This document shows, piece by piece, positions 32,974 to 41,958 of a stretch of DNA of 64,000 bases. The notes under the pieces were generated by a model that was given only the letters and a program-made list of their open reading frames with translations, was not told the DNA's origin and ran no database searches. Both the position numbers and the translations under genes were made by a program. The first letter of the stretch is position 1; every line of letters starts with the position of its first letter. Location: positions 62,001-126,000 of the forward strand of contig NZ_JABFDG010000001.1 of NCBI RefSeq assembly GCF_013403955.1. Reading direction: 5' to 3'. Origin of the DNA: Winogradskyella vidalii (GTDB lineage Bacteria > Bacteroidota > Bacteroidia > Flavobacteriales > Flavobacteriaceae).

Positions 32974-33555
32974 TTATGCCAATAACTCTTTAATATTATG
33001 GGCAAATAGTTTTACAGCAATGGCTAACAAAATTACACCAAAAACTTTTCTTACAATCATAATGCCGTTAGCACCTATAATACGTTCAATTTTTGCTGAG
33101 GTCTTTAGAACAATAAAAATAACAATAACGTTACTAATAACTGCAACGATTATGTTTTCAATATCAAATTCTGCACGTAAAGATAATAAAGTTGTTAGAG
33201 TTCCTGGTCCTGCCATTAACGGAAATGCTAATGGAAACACAGAAGCGGTCATGGCATTGTGTTCTTCATCTTTATAAAGTGTGATGCCTAATACCATTTC
33301 TAAGGCGATAAAAAAGATAACAAAAGCACCAGCAACAGCAAACGAATTGACATCTACACCGATAAGGTTTAATAAACTTTTTCCGACAAACAGGAACACA
33401 ATCATAATAATACCTGCTATGATTGATGCTTTTCCACTTTGTATATGGCCTACTTTTTTACGTAAGTCTATGATAATAGGAATATTTCCAATAATATCAA
33501 TAACGGCAAAAAGGACCATAAAGGCTGTAAATATTTGTTTGAATTCGAGTTGCAT
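32974..33555 (-). CDS. MarC-family integral membrane protein
   Basis: 193 residues with six hydrophobic segments. MarC-family signatures are visible: FMVLFAVIDIIGNIPIIIDL at the start and AFPLMAGPGTLTTLLSL in the middle. The family is a conserved inner-membrane protein of unclear function; the earlier link to multiple-antibiotic resistance was not upheld. First gene of a pair with the small two-helix protein. Confidence 0.85.
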   Translation of the reverse strand: MQLEFKQIFTAFMVLFAVIDIIGNIPIIIDLRKKVGHIQSGKASIIAGIIMIVFLFVGKSLLNLIGVDVNSFAVAGAFVIFFIALEMVLGITLYKDEEHNAMTASVFPLAFPLMAGPGTLTTLLSLRAEFDIENIIVAVISNVIVIFIVLKTSAKIERIIGANGIMIVRKVFGVILLAIAVKLFAHNIKELLA

Positions 33556-33777
33556 TTTAGTGTAATTTTAAATCTTTAATAAATGGTTTTTTTTAACTAT
33601 AAGTAATTGGTTTTTAAAAACTTATTAGCTAAATTTTTGTCATGGTTTTCAAATTTTTTGCAAAGGTGCGATAATATTATAGATATACAATACTAAATTA
33701 ATGTTAAGTTTTTTTAACGCAGGTTAGGCTAATGTTTTGTAGGTTGTATTTTTAACTTTAAGTACTTGTTATTTTAG

Positions 33778-33807
33778 TTGCACTTCAAATTGAAACTCCT
33801 ATTTTTG
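33778..33807 (+). promoter_or_regulatory. Promoter of the DUF3109 gene (leaderless)
   Basis: TTG (33778-33780), 19 nt, then TATTTTTG (33800-33807). It ends 4 nt before the ATG, so transcription would start at or near the ATG. Confidence 0.6.
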
Positions 33808-33811
33808 CACT

Positions 33812-34381
33812 ATGTTTCAACTCGGAAAAACCATAGTCTCAGAAGACATTATAGAAAAGGATTTTATTTGTAACCTTTCAGCATGTAAAGGTGCTTGTTG
33901 CATTGATGGGGATGCTGGCGCGCCTTTAGATAAAGCAGAAGTTAAGATTCTAGAAGATATTTACCCTAAAGTTAAACCTTACCTTAGAAAAGAAGGTATT
34001 GCAGCTATAGAGCGCCAGGGGACTTCAATTACAACAGACTTCGACGATTTAGAAACACCATTAATTGATGGCGCCGATTGTGCTTATGTTATTTTTGATG
34101 ATAAAAAAACGGCACTTTGTGGTATAGAAGAAGCTTATAATCAGGGTGAAATTGATTGGAAAAAACCGGTGTCTTGTCACTTATATCCTATTAGAGTGAA
34201 AGATTACACGGAATTTTCGGGTGTGAATTACGATAAATGGGAAATTTGCGATGATGCCTGTTCTCTAGGTAAAGAATTACAAGTACCCGTTTATAAATTT
34301 GTAAAAGAAGGCCTTATTAGAAAGTTTGGTGAAGATTGGTATGCTGAGTTGGAGAAGGTGGCTGAAAAAATGAATAGCTAA
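33812..34381 (+). CDS. DUF3109 family protein
   Basis: 189 residues with seven cysteines in the family pattern: FICNLSACKGACCIDGDAGA, DGADCAYVIF, TALCGIEEAY, KKPVSCHLYPIRV and WEICDDACSLG. The cysteine clusters resemble the YkgJ/Fe-S or zinc-binding CxxxCC type. The biochemical role is not established. Promoter fully resolved just upstream. Conserved across Bacteroidota, generally single-copy. Confidence 0.85.
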   Translation: MFQLGKTIVSEDIIEKDFICNLSACKGACCIDGDAGAPLDKAEVKILEDIYPKVKPYLRKEGIAAIERQGTSITTDFDDLETPLIDGADCAYVIFDDKKTALCGIEEAYNQGEIDWKKPVSCHLYPIRVKDYTEFSGVNYDKWEICDDACSLGKELQVPVYKFVKEGLIRKFGEDWYAELEKVAEKMNS

Positions 34382-34549
34382 GCATTTATTTTAATTACGA
34401 TATACTTTTTTAATACTTATAGGTTAAGGTTTTAAATTACATATCTACTTTCCGTTTATACATTATTAACCTCTACTTACACATTATCAGGTATATACTT
34501 TGGTTTAAAGTTTTATATTGAAAGAATTGTAAATCTAAAATTCTTTCAT

Positions 34550-35269
34550 ATGAAAACGTTAAGCGTCACAAAAAGCATTATAACACTGGTTTGTTGTTTG
34601 ATGCTACAAACCACATTCGCACAATTCGGAAAAGCTAATAAAATAGAACTTCCCGAAACTTACAATTTTGATTATATCTACAAATTAAAAATGACGCATA
34701 AAAAAGGTGATATGACTATGGATTATTACCTTAAAAAAGACGCAAAATACTTTGGGTTTGACACTGCTGAAATGTCGAAAAGTTCTAAGGATACTAAAAT
34801 GTTTTCGGTTATAGACGGTGAGCTAGAAGTTGTTGCTATGTTTATGGAGATGATGGGTAAGAAAATGGTGCAAAAAACAGCCATAAAAACTTCAGATTTT
34901 AACGCTGATGAGGAGGATATGTCTAGTTACGATGTTAAGCAAATAGCCTCTAAAACAATCAACGGTTATGAGTGTGAAGGATTTGTAAGTGAAAACGATA
35001 AGCATATAATCACCTTTTATATTACAGGTGATGTTGATGTAAGTTTTAATCAGGTATTTGGAAGTAGTAATGCTAAAAACCTTCCCAAAGGTTTTGATGC
35101 TGATTTAATGAAAAAATATGCAGAGAATGGTTTAATGATGGAAATGATTTATGAAGATAAAAAGAAATCCAAAAATAATATGACTATGTTATGTACAGGT
35201 TTAGAGCCCACTGATTTCTCTATTGATACTGGTGAATATCGTTCTATGCTAGGTGCTTTTGGTGGTTAA
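34550..35269 (+). CDS. Exported protein with DUF4412-like domain
   Basis: 239 residues. Signal peptide MKTLSVTKSIITLVCCLMLQTTFAQ. The mature part has strand-turn units (NFDYIYKLKMTHKKGDMTMD, EMSKSSKDTKMFSVIDGELE, ASKTINGYECEGFVSENDK, MLCTGLEPTDFSID), similar to DUF4412 periplasmic proteins with Met-rich segments (MMGKKMVQK, LMMEMIYEDKKKSKNNMTM). Methionine-rich stretches might bind metal or be oxidation-sensitive, but this is a guess. It is convergent with the LytS-like kinase gene, with only 5 bp between stops. Confidence 0.6.
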   Translation: MKTLSVTKSIITLVCCLMLQTTFAQFGKANKIELPETYNFDYIYKLKMTHKKGDMTMDYYLKKDAKYFGFDTAEMSKSSKDTKMFSVIDGELEVVAMFMEMMGKKMVQKTAIKTSDFNADEEDMSSYDVKQIASKTINGYECEGFVSENDKHIITFYITGDVDVSFNQVFGSSNAKNLPKGFDADLMKKYAENGLMMEMIYEDKKKSKNNMTMLCTGLEPTDFSIDTGEYRSMLGAFGG

Positions 35270-35274
35270 AACCG

Positions 35275-37221
35275 TTATTGTATATTAGTTTTGTTTGTTG
35301 GTATTTGTAAGGTAACCTTAGTTCCGCTGGGGGTTTCTCCATCATATAAATCTTCAATATCTAAGGTGTACGAATTAGGAAATGATTCTGAAAAGTTAGC
35401 CAAACGCGCTTTGGTAATTTTTATACCTACCGAGTTTCGATTAAGTCTTTTTCTTTCGTTAATTTTTCGTGAAGCAATTCTGCCAATACCATTGTCTATG
35501 ATTTCAACGGTTATATAGCTGGGTGAATGTTTACTGACGTTTAAGTATATTTTTTTATTATCGGGTTTTGAAGATAAACCATGCCATAGCGAATTTTCTA
35601 AAAAAGGTTGAAGCACCATGGATGGTATTTTAGTGACTTCGGTGTTTATGGAAGGATCTACGGTAACAATAAACTCTATTTCATTAGAAAATCGAATGTT
35701 TTCGATATTCATATAAAGCTTCATGGTTTCTAGCTCCTCATTAAGTGATGTCTCTTTTTCTTGTGAAGCCATTAAAATTTTACGAATCAATTTTGAAAAT
35801 TTATTGAGATAATAGACCGCATTCGTTTTATCATTATTAATAATGTAGAGTTTAATGGAGTTTAATGAATTGAAAATAAAATGCGGATTCATCTGGCTTC
35901 GTAACATATCTTGTTCTAAGGTTAGAATATGTTTGTCTCGCTTTAAAGCTTTTGTTCTATTAATAAGAAATAATGCCGTTCCTAAAATAAGCAGTAGTAA
36001 AGTGGTGTAGAGTAAAATATTTTTATTGCGTTCTAAACGTAAGCGAACAGCCTCATTTTCTATGGCTAAAGCTCTGATTTGATTGTTCTTGTTTTCATTT
36101 TCGTATTGAATAGCAATATCATTTACGTATTGCAGATTTTGCTCCGTTAAAATGGTGTTTTCTATTTCTACGGCTTCTTTGTAGTAGGCTAGAGCTTCTT
36201 CAAATTTGTTGTTGTTTTGGCTGAGTTCAGATAGTAATTTACTCGATTCTGCCACTGCTGATTTTAGATTATACGACTTGGCAATTTGGTATGCTTTTTC
36301 TAAATGCTCTTCGGCTATAGCGCATTGCTCCATTTCGAGCTCTAACTGTCCTAGATTAATATATGATGAGGTAATATAAAATTGATCCTCTAGTTCTAAA
36401 GCTTTTTCTAAAGCCACTTTAATGATAGGCGCTGCTTCTTTATAGTTTTTTTGTTTAAGATAGATGCCTCCAATACTGTTATAGCAAATCACTCTACCAA
36501 TTTCAGAATCAATGCTGTTGTTATACTTTAGAGATAATTGATAGTTTGATAAAGCGATATCCAAATCTCCATTGGCTTCTTGTGCATAAGCTATATTATG
36601 ATAATTTATAGCTAAGCCCAATTCGTTATTCAGCTCTTCTTCTAATTTAAGTGATTTGCTAAATTGTGAAATGGCTAAGTCGTACTGTTTTAAAGCTAAG
36701 TAAATATTACCTATACTGTTTTGGGAAACCGCAATACTGTGTTTTACTGTTTTTGAAGGATTGGTAACAGTGTAAGCAATTTTTAGAGCTTTGGTATGGT
36801 AATCTAGTGCTGGTTTTACAATATCCATACGTCTGTAAGCCACACCCAGCATATTAAGACTAATAATGTTAAGCTCCACGTTTTCTCCTTTTTTTGCGTA
36901 AGTGTTAGCTTCTTGGTGTAGTTTAATTGACGCATCATAATTAGAGATGTTTCTTTGTATTTCGCCTAAGGCATTTAGCGCATAACTAACACCTTCAAAA
37001 TAGTAGCGGTCTTTAGAGGCGTTTTTTAAACGTTTCATTTTTAAACTGTCATGTTTAAACGCTTTAAAAACAGAATCAATTTTAAGATGTTGGTGTGGTT
37101 GGGTTTTTGTAATAAATTTTAGGGCATTATCAAATTTAGACTCTTGGGCAAAAGCACTAAAAGCAAAGCATAGAATAAAAATAAAAGCAGCAAGTGGTTT
37201 ATGCTTTAGAAGATATTTCAT
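35275..37221 (-). CDS. TPR sensor histidine kinase, LytS/YpdA type
   Basis: 648 residues: signal-anchor (about 8-25, PLAAFIFILCFAFSAFAQ), seven or so TPR units (about 55-350), one transmembrane helix (about 399-418, ILLYTTLLLLILGTALFLIN), and a His_kinase domain starting LEQDMLRSQMNPHFIFNSLN with the phosphoacceptor His in NPHFIFN. The catalytic domain includes PSMVLQPFLENSLWHG and VEIIDNGIGR (N and G1 boxes). Periplasmic TPR kinases of this type signal to LytTR regulators; here the regulator gene is 3 bp upstream on the same strand. Confidence 0.9.
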   Translation of the reverse strand: MKYLLKHKPLAAFIFILCFAFSAFAQESKFDNALKFITKTQPHQHLKIDSVFKAFKHDSLKMKRLKNASKDRYYFEGVSYALNALGEIQRNISNYDASIKLHQEANTYAKKGENVELNIISLNMLGVAYRRMDIVKPALDYHTKALKIAYTVTNPSKTVKHSIAVSQNSIGNIYLALKQYDLAISQFSKSLKLEEELNNELGLAINYHNIAYAQEANGDLDIALSNYQLSLKYNNSIDSEIGRVICYNSIGGIYLKQKNYKEAAPIIKVALEKALELEDQFYITSSYINLGQLELEMEQCAIAEEHLEKAYQIAKSYNLKSAVAESSKLLSELSQNNNKFEEALAYYKEAVEIENTILTEQNLQYVNDIAIQYENENKNNQIRALAIENEAVRLRLERNKNILLYTTLLLLILGTALFLINRTKALKRDKHILTLEQDMLRSQMNPHFIFNSLNSIKLYIINNDKTNAVYYLNKFSKLIRKILMASQEKETSLNEELETMKLYMNIENIRFSNEIEFIVTVDPSINTEVTKIPSMVLQPFLENSLWHGLSSKPDNKKIYLNVSKHSPSYITVEIIDNGIGRIASRKINERKRLNRNSVGIKITKARLANFSESFPNSYTLDIEDLYDGETPSGTKVTLQIPTNKTNIQ

Positions 37222-37224
37222 TAA

Positions 37225-37959
37225 CTATAATTTTTCTAAAAAGTCTGATTTTCGTTGTCTTGCCACAGGGATTTTTTGGCCACTGTCCATAACTACATAG
37301 CCTTCGTTTTTTATAAAGGCTTTAATTTTATTAAGATTTATAATGTATGAATTATGAATTCTAAAGAAATAATGTTCGGGCAATATGGCGTTGACCTCTT
37401 TTAGTTTTTTAGTGAGTACAATTTTTTTCTTGTTCTGTAAATATAGCGTACTATAATTTCCATCTGATTCGATGTATACAATGTCATCTACATCTAAAAA
37501 AAGTAATTTTCCGTCGGTGTTAAGGGTGATCTTTTTTTTGTCAAACTGAGAGTTAAAATTGGTTAGCATCCGTTCTAGTTTTTCAGAATTAACGGTTCGG
37601 TCGTTGTGCTTTTTAATTTTGGAAATACAATCTCTCATATCATCAGAATCTATAGGTTTTAATAAATAATCTATAGCTTCGTGTTTTAAGGCTTTTATGG
37701 CATATTCATCATAGGCAGTTGTTATGACTACTGCAAAATCGATGGTTTTTAATTGTTCTAAAAATTGAAAGCCACCAATAGTTGGCATTTGTACATCTAA
37801 AAATAAGCAATCTGGGGTGTGCTTGTCTAGGTATTCTAGAGCTTCGTCTGGGTTACTAAAAGATGCCATAACTTCTATTTCTTGGTTGAAGTTACTTAGT
37901 TCCCAAACTAAACTTTGGATGGCTTTTGGCTCATCATCTACAATTACGGCTTTTAACAT
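37225..37959 (-). CDS. LytTR-family response regulator
   Basis: 244 residues. Receiver domain: VDDEPKAIQSL with the acidic pocket, phospho-Asp in CLFLDVQMPTIGGFQFLEQL, Thr/Lys at VITTAYDEYA and DYLLKPIDSDD. LytTR DNA-binding domain (about 140-244): LLFLDVDDIVYIESDGNYST, FFRIHNSYIINLNKIKAFIK and IPVARQRKSDFLEKL. It pairs with the downstream TPR kinase in one operon. The regulated promoters are not identifiable in the window. Confidence 0.93.
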   Translation of the reverse strand: MLKAVIVDDEPKAIQSLVWELSNFNQEIEVMASFSNPDEALEYLDKHTPDCLFLDVQMPTIGGFQFLEQLKTIDFAVVITTAYDEYAIKALKHEAIDYLLKPIDSDDMRDCISKIKKHNDRTVNSEKLERMLTNFNSQFDKKKITLNTDGKLLFLDVDDIVYIESDGNYSTLYLQNKKKIVLTKKLKEVNAILPEHYFFRIHNSYIINLNKIKAFIKNEGYVVMDSGQKIPVARQRKSDFLEKL

Positions 37960-38133
37960 CGTTATAAATTATTAATTATAAAGATATATAATAATGAGAG
38001 TTTTGTATATAAATATGTGTGTAATGCGTTATTTTATGTGTAGCATGTTAAAAAATAATCTTCAAAAATTAATTTTAGCCACTTATACATTTTTATTTAC
38101 CAGTGATACATTAAAATTTAACGGAACGTAATT

Positions 38134-38248
38134 TATCTTGATATTTGACTAATGAATTTGACCAAAAAAATAAGCAATTGAGGGTTTGATTTTTGGTCGT
38201 TTATTAGTTATTACAAAAAATCAGAATGAACAAAAATTCTGACTTTTC
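38134..38248 (+). ncRNA. Candidate small RNA with 5' hairpin and intrinsic terminator
   Basis: A -7-like TATCTTG (38134-38140) lies 7 nt before a long hairpin at 38148-38208 (ACTAAT/ATTAGT and GACCAAAAA/TTTTTGGTC arms). A terminator hairpin TCAGAAT/ATTCTGA (38221-38242) followed by CTTTTC ends it. The RNA would be about 100 nt. Orientation and promoter are inferred; no known family was matched. Confidence 0.35.
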
Positions 38249-38317
38249 ATTATCAGTATTAATTTATAGTAAGTTTTTTGAAAATGCTTATTATTAATTT
38301 AAGTTAGTTATTAGGGA

Positions 38318-38348
38318 AAAAAAGAGCGTTATTATAACGCTCTTTTTT
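38318..38348. terminator. Orphan bidirectional terminator
   Basis: AAAAAAGAGCGTT (38318-38330) pairs with AACGCTCTTTTTT (38336-38348) around ATTAT. It has U-tracts on both strands but no annotated gene upstream of it on either side, which suggests an unannotated transcript. Confidence 0.6.
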
Positions 38349-38767
38349 ATGCCGCTATTTCAACCAAATTACTTTTGAGTAACCTTCAATGAAAACGCTT
38401 GGTGACCCATGATTTAATAAGATTAAACTTACATTTATAATTAAGTAGGTGTGTGTATAAGACTAACAAAATCAATCGATTATATTGTTTTTTGAAATTC
38501 TGTAGTTTTTCTATTCATAATTGAGTTTGTTAAAAACTTGTTGACAATGTTTATAAAATCCTCTTTCATTTTAAGTGACAAATGTCAATCTTTGCCTCGG
38601 GCAAAAAAATAGGTTTTCTAAATTTTTCATTTAGAAAAAAAATCTAAAAATACACGCCTCTTTATTCCTAGTTGGGGGAAAAATTAAAACAAATTTTACC
38701 GATTTACTATTAAGATTTTGAATGATGAAAATCGTTCTAATGACTTTTGGGCTTTAAATTAAAAATT

Positions 38768-40042
38768 ATGGAGATTACGCAGATTATTAAAAGGGATTAT
38801 GAAACAAGTCCGTTTGTTTTAAACAAAATTTCTAATGCCATTGAAAAAGCGATGCTTTCTGTTGGAAATGGTACAAAGGCAGATGCCAACACAATTTCGG
38901 TAAATGTTTTACAAACGTTATTGGATAGAAAAGGAAAAGATCATAACTATTTACCAACGGTAGAGGAGGTGCAAGATCTTGTTGAGGAGAAATTAATGGA
39001 GAGTGCTTTTCACGATGTAGCAAAAGCTTACATCTTATACCGAGATGAACAGGCCAGAAGTAGAAAAACAAATATTTTTGAAAAACGAATTAACCTAAAA
39101 CCTTATGAGTATCCAGAGCTTAATGAGTATGTAGATGCTATTAGACATTCGTATTGGATCCATTCTGAATTTAACTTTACTAGTGATATTCAAGATTTCA
39201 AAACAAGACTGACTATTGTAGAGCAAAATGCCATTAAAAATACCATGCTTGCTATTTCTCAGATTGAGGTTGCTGTAAAATCATTTTGGGGAGACATCTA
39301 CCACAAAATGCCAAAACCAGAAATAGGATCTGTTGGAGCAACATTTGCAGAAAGTGAAGTACGTCACCACGATGCATATTCACACTTATTAGAGATATTA
39401 GGTCTTAATAATGAGTTTAAAAACCTAAAGAAAAAGCCGGTAATAATGAGACGTGTTCATTATTTAGAAACCGCTTTAAAAAATGCTAAAAGTGAAGACA
39501 ATAAAGAATATGCAGAGTCAATTTTATTGTTCTCTCTATTTATAGAGCATGTGTCTTTATTCTCTCAGTTCTTAATTATTATGGCATTCAACAAACATAA
39601 GAACATGTTAAAAGGAGTGTCTAATGTGGTTGAAGCAACGTCTAAAGAAGAACAAATTCATGGAGATTTTGGTATTGATATTATTAAAATCATCAAAAAC
39701 GAAAACCCAACATGGTTTGATGCAGAACACAGCATTTTAGTACGCGAATTATGTACTGAAGCATTTGAATCTGAAAGTAAAATTATCGATTGGATTTTTG
39801 AAGCCGGTGAATTAGATTTTTTACCTAAAAACGTCATCAATGAATTTATAAAAAATAGATTTAACAATTCATTAGAAAGTATTGGCATCGAAAAAGTATT
39901 TGATGTAGACGAAAAATTATTAGAGCAAACCGATTGGTTTGATGACGAAATTATTGGAACAAAACACGGCGATTTCTTCGTTAAACGTTCTATAAACTAT
40001 GCAAAGAGACAAAAAAGTGTCACCGGAGACGACTTATTTTAA
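38768..40042 (+). CDS. nrdB: Ribonucleotide reductase small subunit with N-terminal ATP-cone
   Basis: 424 residues from MEITQIIKRDYETSPFVLNK. Residues 1-95 are an ATP-cone (TSPFVLNKISNAIEKAM, LPTVEEVQDLVEEKLMES, YILYRDEQARSR), normally found on NrdA. The ferritin-like domain keeps the metal ligands Glu in AISQIEVAVKSFW, Glu/His in AESEVRHHDAYSHL, Glu in FIEHVSLFSQF and Glu/His in SKEEQIHGDFG. The Tyr four residues after the first His is present. ATP-cone-NrdB enzymes of Flavobacteriia include dimanganese class I types. A TTG seven codons upstream is rejected. NrdA follows 30 bp downstream. Confidence 0.93.
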   Translation: MEITQIIKRDYETSPFVLNKISNAIEKAMLSVGNGTKADANTISVNVLQTLLDRKGKDHNYLPTVEEVQDLVEEKLMESAFHDVAKAYILYRDEQARSRKTNIFEKRINLKPYEYPELNEYVDAIRHSYWIHSEFNFTSDIQDFKTRLTIVEQNAIKNTMLAISQIEVAVKSFWGDIYHKMPKPEIGSVGATFAESEVRHHDAYSHLLEILGLNNEFKNLKKKPVIMRRVHYLETALKNAKSEDNKEYAESILLFSLFIEHVSLFSQFLIIMAFNKHKNMLKGVSNVVEATSKEEQIHGDFGIDIIKIIKNENPTWFDAEHSILVRELCTEAFESESKIIDWIFEAGELDFLPKNVINEFIKNRFNNSLESIGIEKVFDVDEKLLEQTDWFDDEIIGTKHGDFFVKRSINYAKRQKSVTGDDLF

Positions 40043-40072
40043 TACCACCTATTCTAAATTATACACGACCAC

Positions 40073-41857
40073 ATGAATCAAGACATCAAAGACAAAGTTA
40101 TTCAAGAATCAACACAAGCATCTAGCCACGATGAATTAATTAAAGCTAGAAAAGAAGCTATTAAAGAAGCTAAATCAGAACCAGAAATAAAATGGTTAAC
40201 AGAGCACAGTCGTCAATTTTTAGCCTCTGGTTACCTTACAGGAGATACAACTCCCGAAGAACGTATTAGAGAAATAGCTAACAATGCAGAAAAAATATTA
40301 GGTATCGAAGGTTTTGCCGATAAATTCTATGGCTATATGGCTGAAGGGTATTACTCATTAGCATCACCGGTTTGGTCAAACTTCGGTAAAAAACGTGGTT
40401 TGCCAATTAGTTGTTTTGGGTCGCATATTTCTGATGATATGGGAGATATTCTATATACACAGTCTGAAGTTGGTATGATGTCTAAATTAGGCGGTGGTAC
40501 TTCGGGTTACTTTGGTAAATTAAGACATAGAGGTGCGCCAGTTAAAAACAATGGTGAATCTTCTGGTGCTGTTCATATTATGCAATTGTTTGAGAAAATG
40601 GTTGATGTGGTAAGCCAAGGGTCAGTGAGAAGAGGTCGTTTTTCTCCATATTTACCAATCGATCACCCAGATATTCATGAGTTTTTAGAAATAGGAACAG
40701 AAGGAAACCCTATTCAAGAGCTTACACATGGTGTCACTGTGGGTAACGATTGGATGCAAGAAATGATTGATGGCGACTCGGATAAGAGAGCTATTTGGGC
40801 AAAGGTATTGCAACGTAGAGGAGAGATAGGCTATCCTTATATTTTCTTTAGAGACAACGCAAATAACAATGCACCAGATGCATATAGAGATCAAAAACAT
40901 GAGATTTTCGCTAGTAACTTATGTTCAGAAATTATGTTACCTACTAACGATCGTTGGTCTTTTGTTTGTGTATTATCGTCTATCAACTTATTACATTACG
41001 ATAAGTGGAAAGATACCGATGCTGTAGAAACAATGGTATATTTCTTAGATGCCGTATTAGAAGAATTTATTACAAAATTAGAAGTTTATAGAGATTCTGA
41101 TAGCCGTGACGATAGACATACATTTATGTTTATGGAGAAGGCTTATAACTTCGCAAAAGAAAATAGAGCATTAGGTTTAGGAGCTTTAGGATGGCATTCA
41201 CTATTACAATCTAAAATGGTAGGTTTTGATAGTAAAGAGGCTTTTGATTTAAACAGTGAAATCTTTAAAACAATTAAAGATAAATCGGTAAAAGCATCAG
41301 AAGAATTAGCTAAGTTATTTGGTGAGCCAGAGGTGTTAAAAGGGTACGGAAGACGTAATACAACTTTAAATGCTGTGGCACCAACAACATCTTCAGCGTT
41401 TATTTTAGGACAAGTATCACAAGGTATTGAGCCAATTTGGTCTAATAGTTATGTAAAAGATATAGCAAAAATAAAAACGACCATTAAGAATCCTTATTTA
41501 GTAGCGCTTTTAGAAGAAAAAGGCATGAATACTAATGAGATTTGGAGAAGCATTAGAGATTACGATGGTTCAGTACAACATTTAGAAGGGCTTACCGAGC
41601 ACGAAAAAGAGGTGTTTAAAACCTATTCTGAAATTGACCAAATGACGCTTATTTACCAAGCAGCAAACAGGCAAAACCACATTGACCAAGCGCAGTCTTT
41701 AAATATTATGGTGCATCCAGATATGCCTGTAAAAGACATTAACAAGATTTATGTGACCGCTTGGCAATTAGGTGTAAAATCATTGTACTACCAACACAGT
41801 ATGAATGCAGCACAGAAGTTTAAGCAAAAGAAAGAATGTGCTAGTTGTGAAGGGTAA
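40073..41857 (+). CDS. nrdA: Ribonucleoside-diphosphate reductase large subunit, ATP-cone-less
   Basis: 594 residues, short for NrdA because the N-terminal ATP-cone is missing. The 10-stranded barrel carries the active site NLCSEIMLP with the thiyl Cys and Glu, CFGSHISDDMGDILYTQSE near the first redox Cys (PISCFGS), and the second redox Cys in SFVCVLSSINL. The C-terminal ECASCEG is the thioredoxin-reduced CxxC tail. Overall activity control would depend on the NrdB ATP-cone. Directly follows nrdB; a strong terminator lies at 41904-41935. Confidence 0.94.
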   Translation: MNQDIKDKVIQESTQASSHDELIKARKEAIKEAKSEPEIKWLTEHSRQFLASGYLTGDTTPEERIREIANNAEKILGIEGFADKFYGYMAEGYYSLASPVWSNFGKKRGLPISCFGSHISDDMGDILYTQSEVGMMSKLGGGTSGYFGKLRHRGAPVKNNGESSGAVHIMQLFEKMVDVVSQGSVRRGRFSPYLPIDHPDIHEFLEIGTEGNPIQELTHGVTVGNDWMQEMIDGDSDKRAIWAKVLQRRGEIGYPYIFFRDNANNNAPDAYRDQKHEIFASNLCSEIMLPTNDRWSFVCVLSSINLLHYDKWKDTDAVETMVYFLDAVLEEFITKLEVYRDSDSRDDRHTFMFMEKAYNFAKENRALGLGALGWHSLLQSKMVGFDSKEAFDLNSEIFKTIKDKSVKASEELAKLFGEPEVLKGYGRRNTTLNAVAPTTSSAFILGQVSQGIEPIWSNSYVKDIAKIKTTIKNPYLVALLEEKGMNTNEIWRSIRDYDGSVQHLEGLTEHEKEVFKTYSEIDQMTLIYQAANRQNHIDQAQSLNIMVHPDMPVKDINKIYVTAWQLGVKSLYYQHSMNAAQKFKQKKECASCEG

Positions 41858-41867
41858 TTAAACAAAT

Positions 41868-41885
41868 TCCTGCGAAAGCAGGAAT
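41868..41885. repeat. ATTCCTGC-GAAA-GCAGGAAT palindrome
   Basis: A perfect 7-bp-plus stem with a GAAA tetraloop, just after nrdA. It is the best member of the CCTGC repeat family also seen at 15561 and 18349. GAAA loop and stem could make a stable RNA hairpin in the nrdA 3' UTR. Confidence 0.55.
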
Positions 41886-41903
41886 CTTATAAGGTAAAAG
41901 AAT

Positions 41904-41935
41904 AAAAAAACATCTCAGAAATGGGATGTTTTTTT
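41904..41935. terminator. Bidirectional terminator between nrdA and the convergent gene
   Basis: AAAAAAACATC (41904-41914) pairs with GATGTTTTTTT (41925-41935). It serves nrdBA on the plus strand and the DUF6503-like gene on the minus strand. Confidence 0.75.
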
Positions 41936-41958
41936 ATGTTTTACATGTTTCAATTTTT

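Larger units (their letters stand above)
37960..38767. other. Structured 800-bp intergenic region between lytR-like and nrdB
   Basis: This divergent spacer has no ORF of note. Hairpins in order are 38148-38208, 38221-38242, 38318-38348, 38591-38605 (TTTGCC-TCG-GGCAAA) and 38614-38638 (TTTTCTAAA-N7-TTTAGAAAA). The second and third look like terminators, but no gene upstream on either strand needs them. A small RNA is proposed at 38148-38248. No complete nrdB promoter was recognised. Confidence 0.5.
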
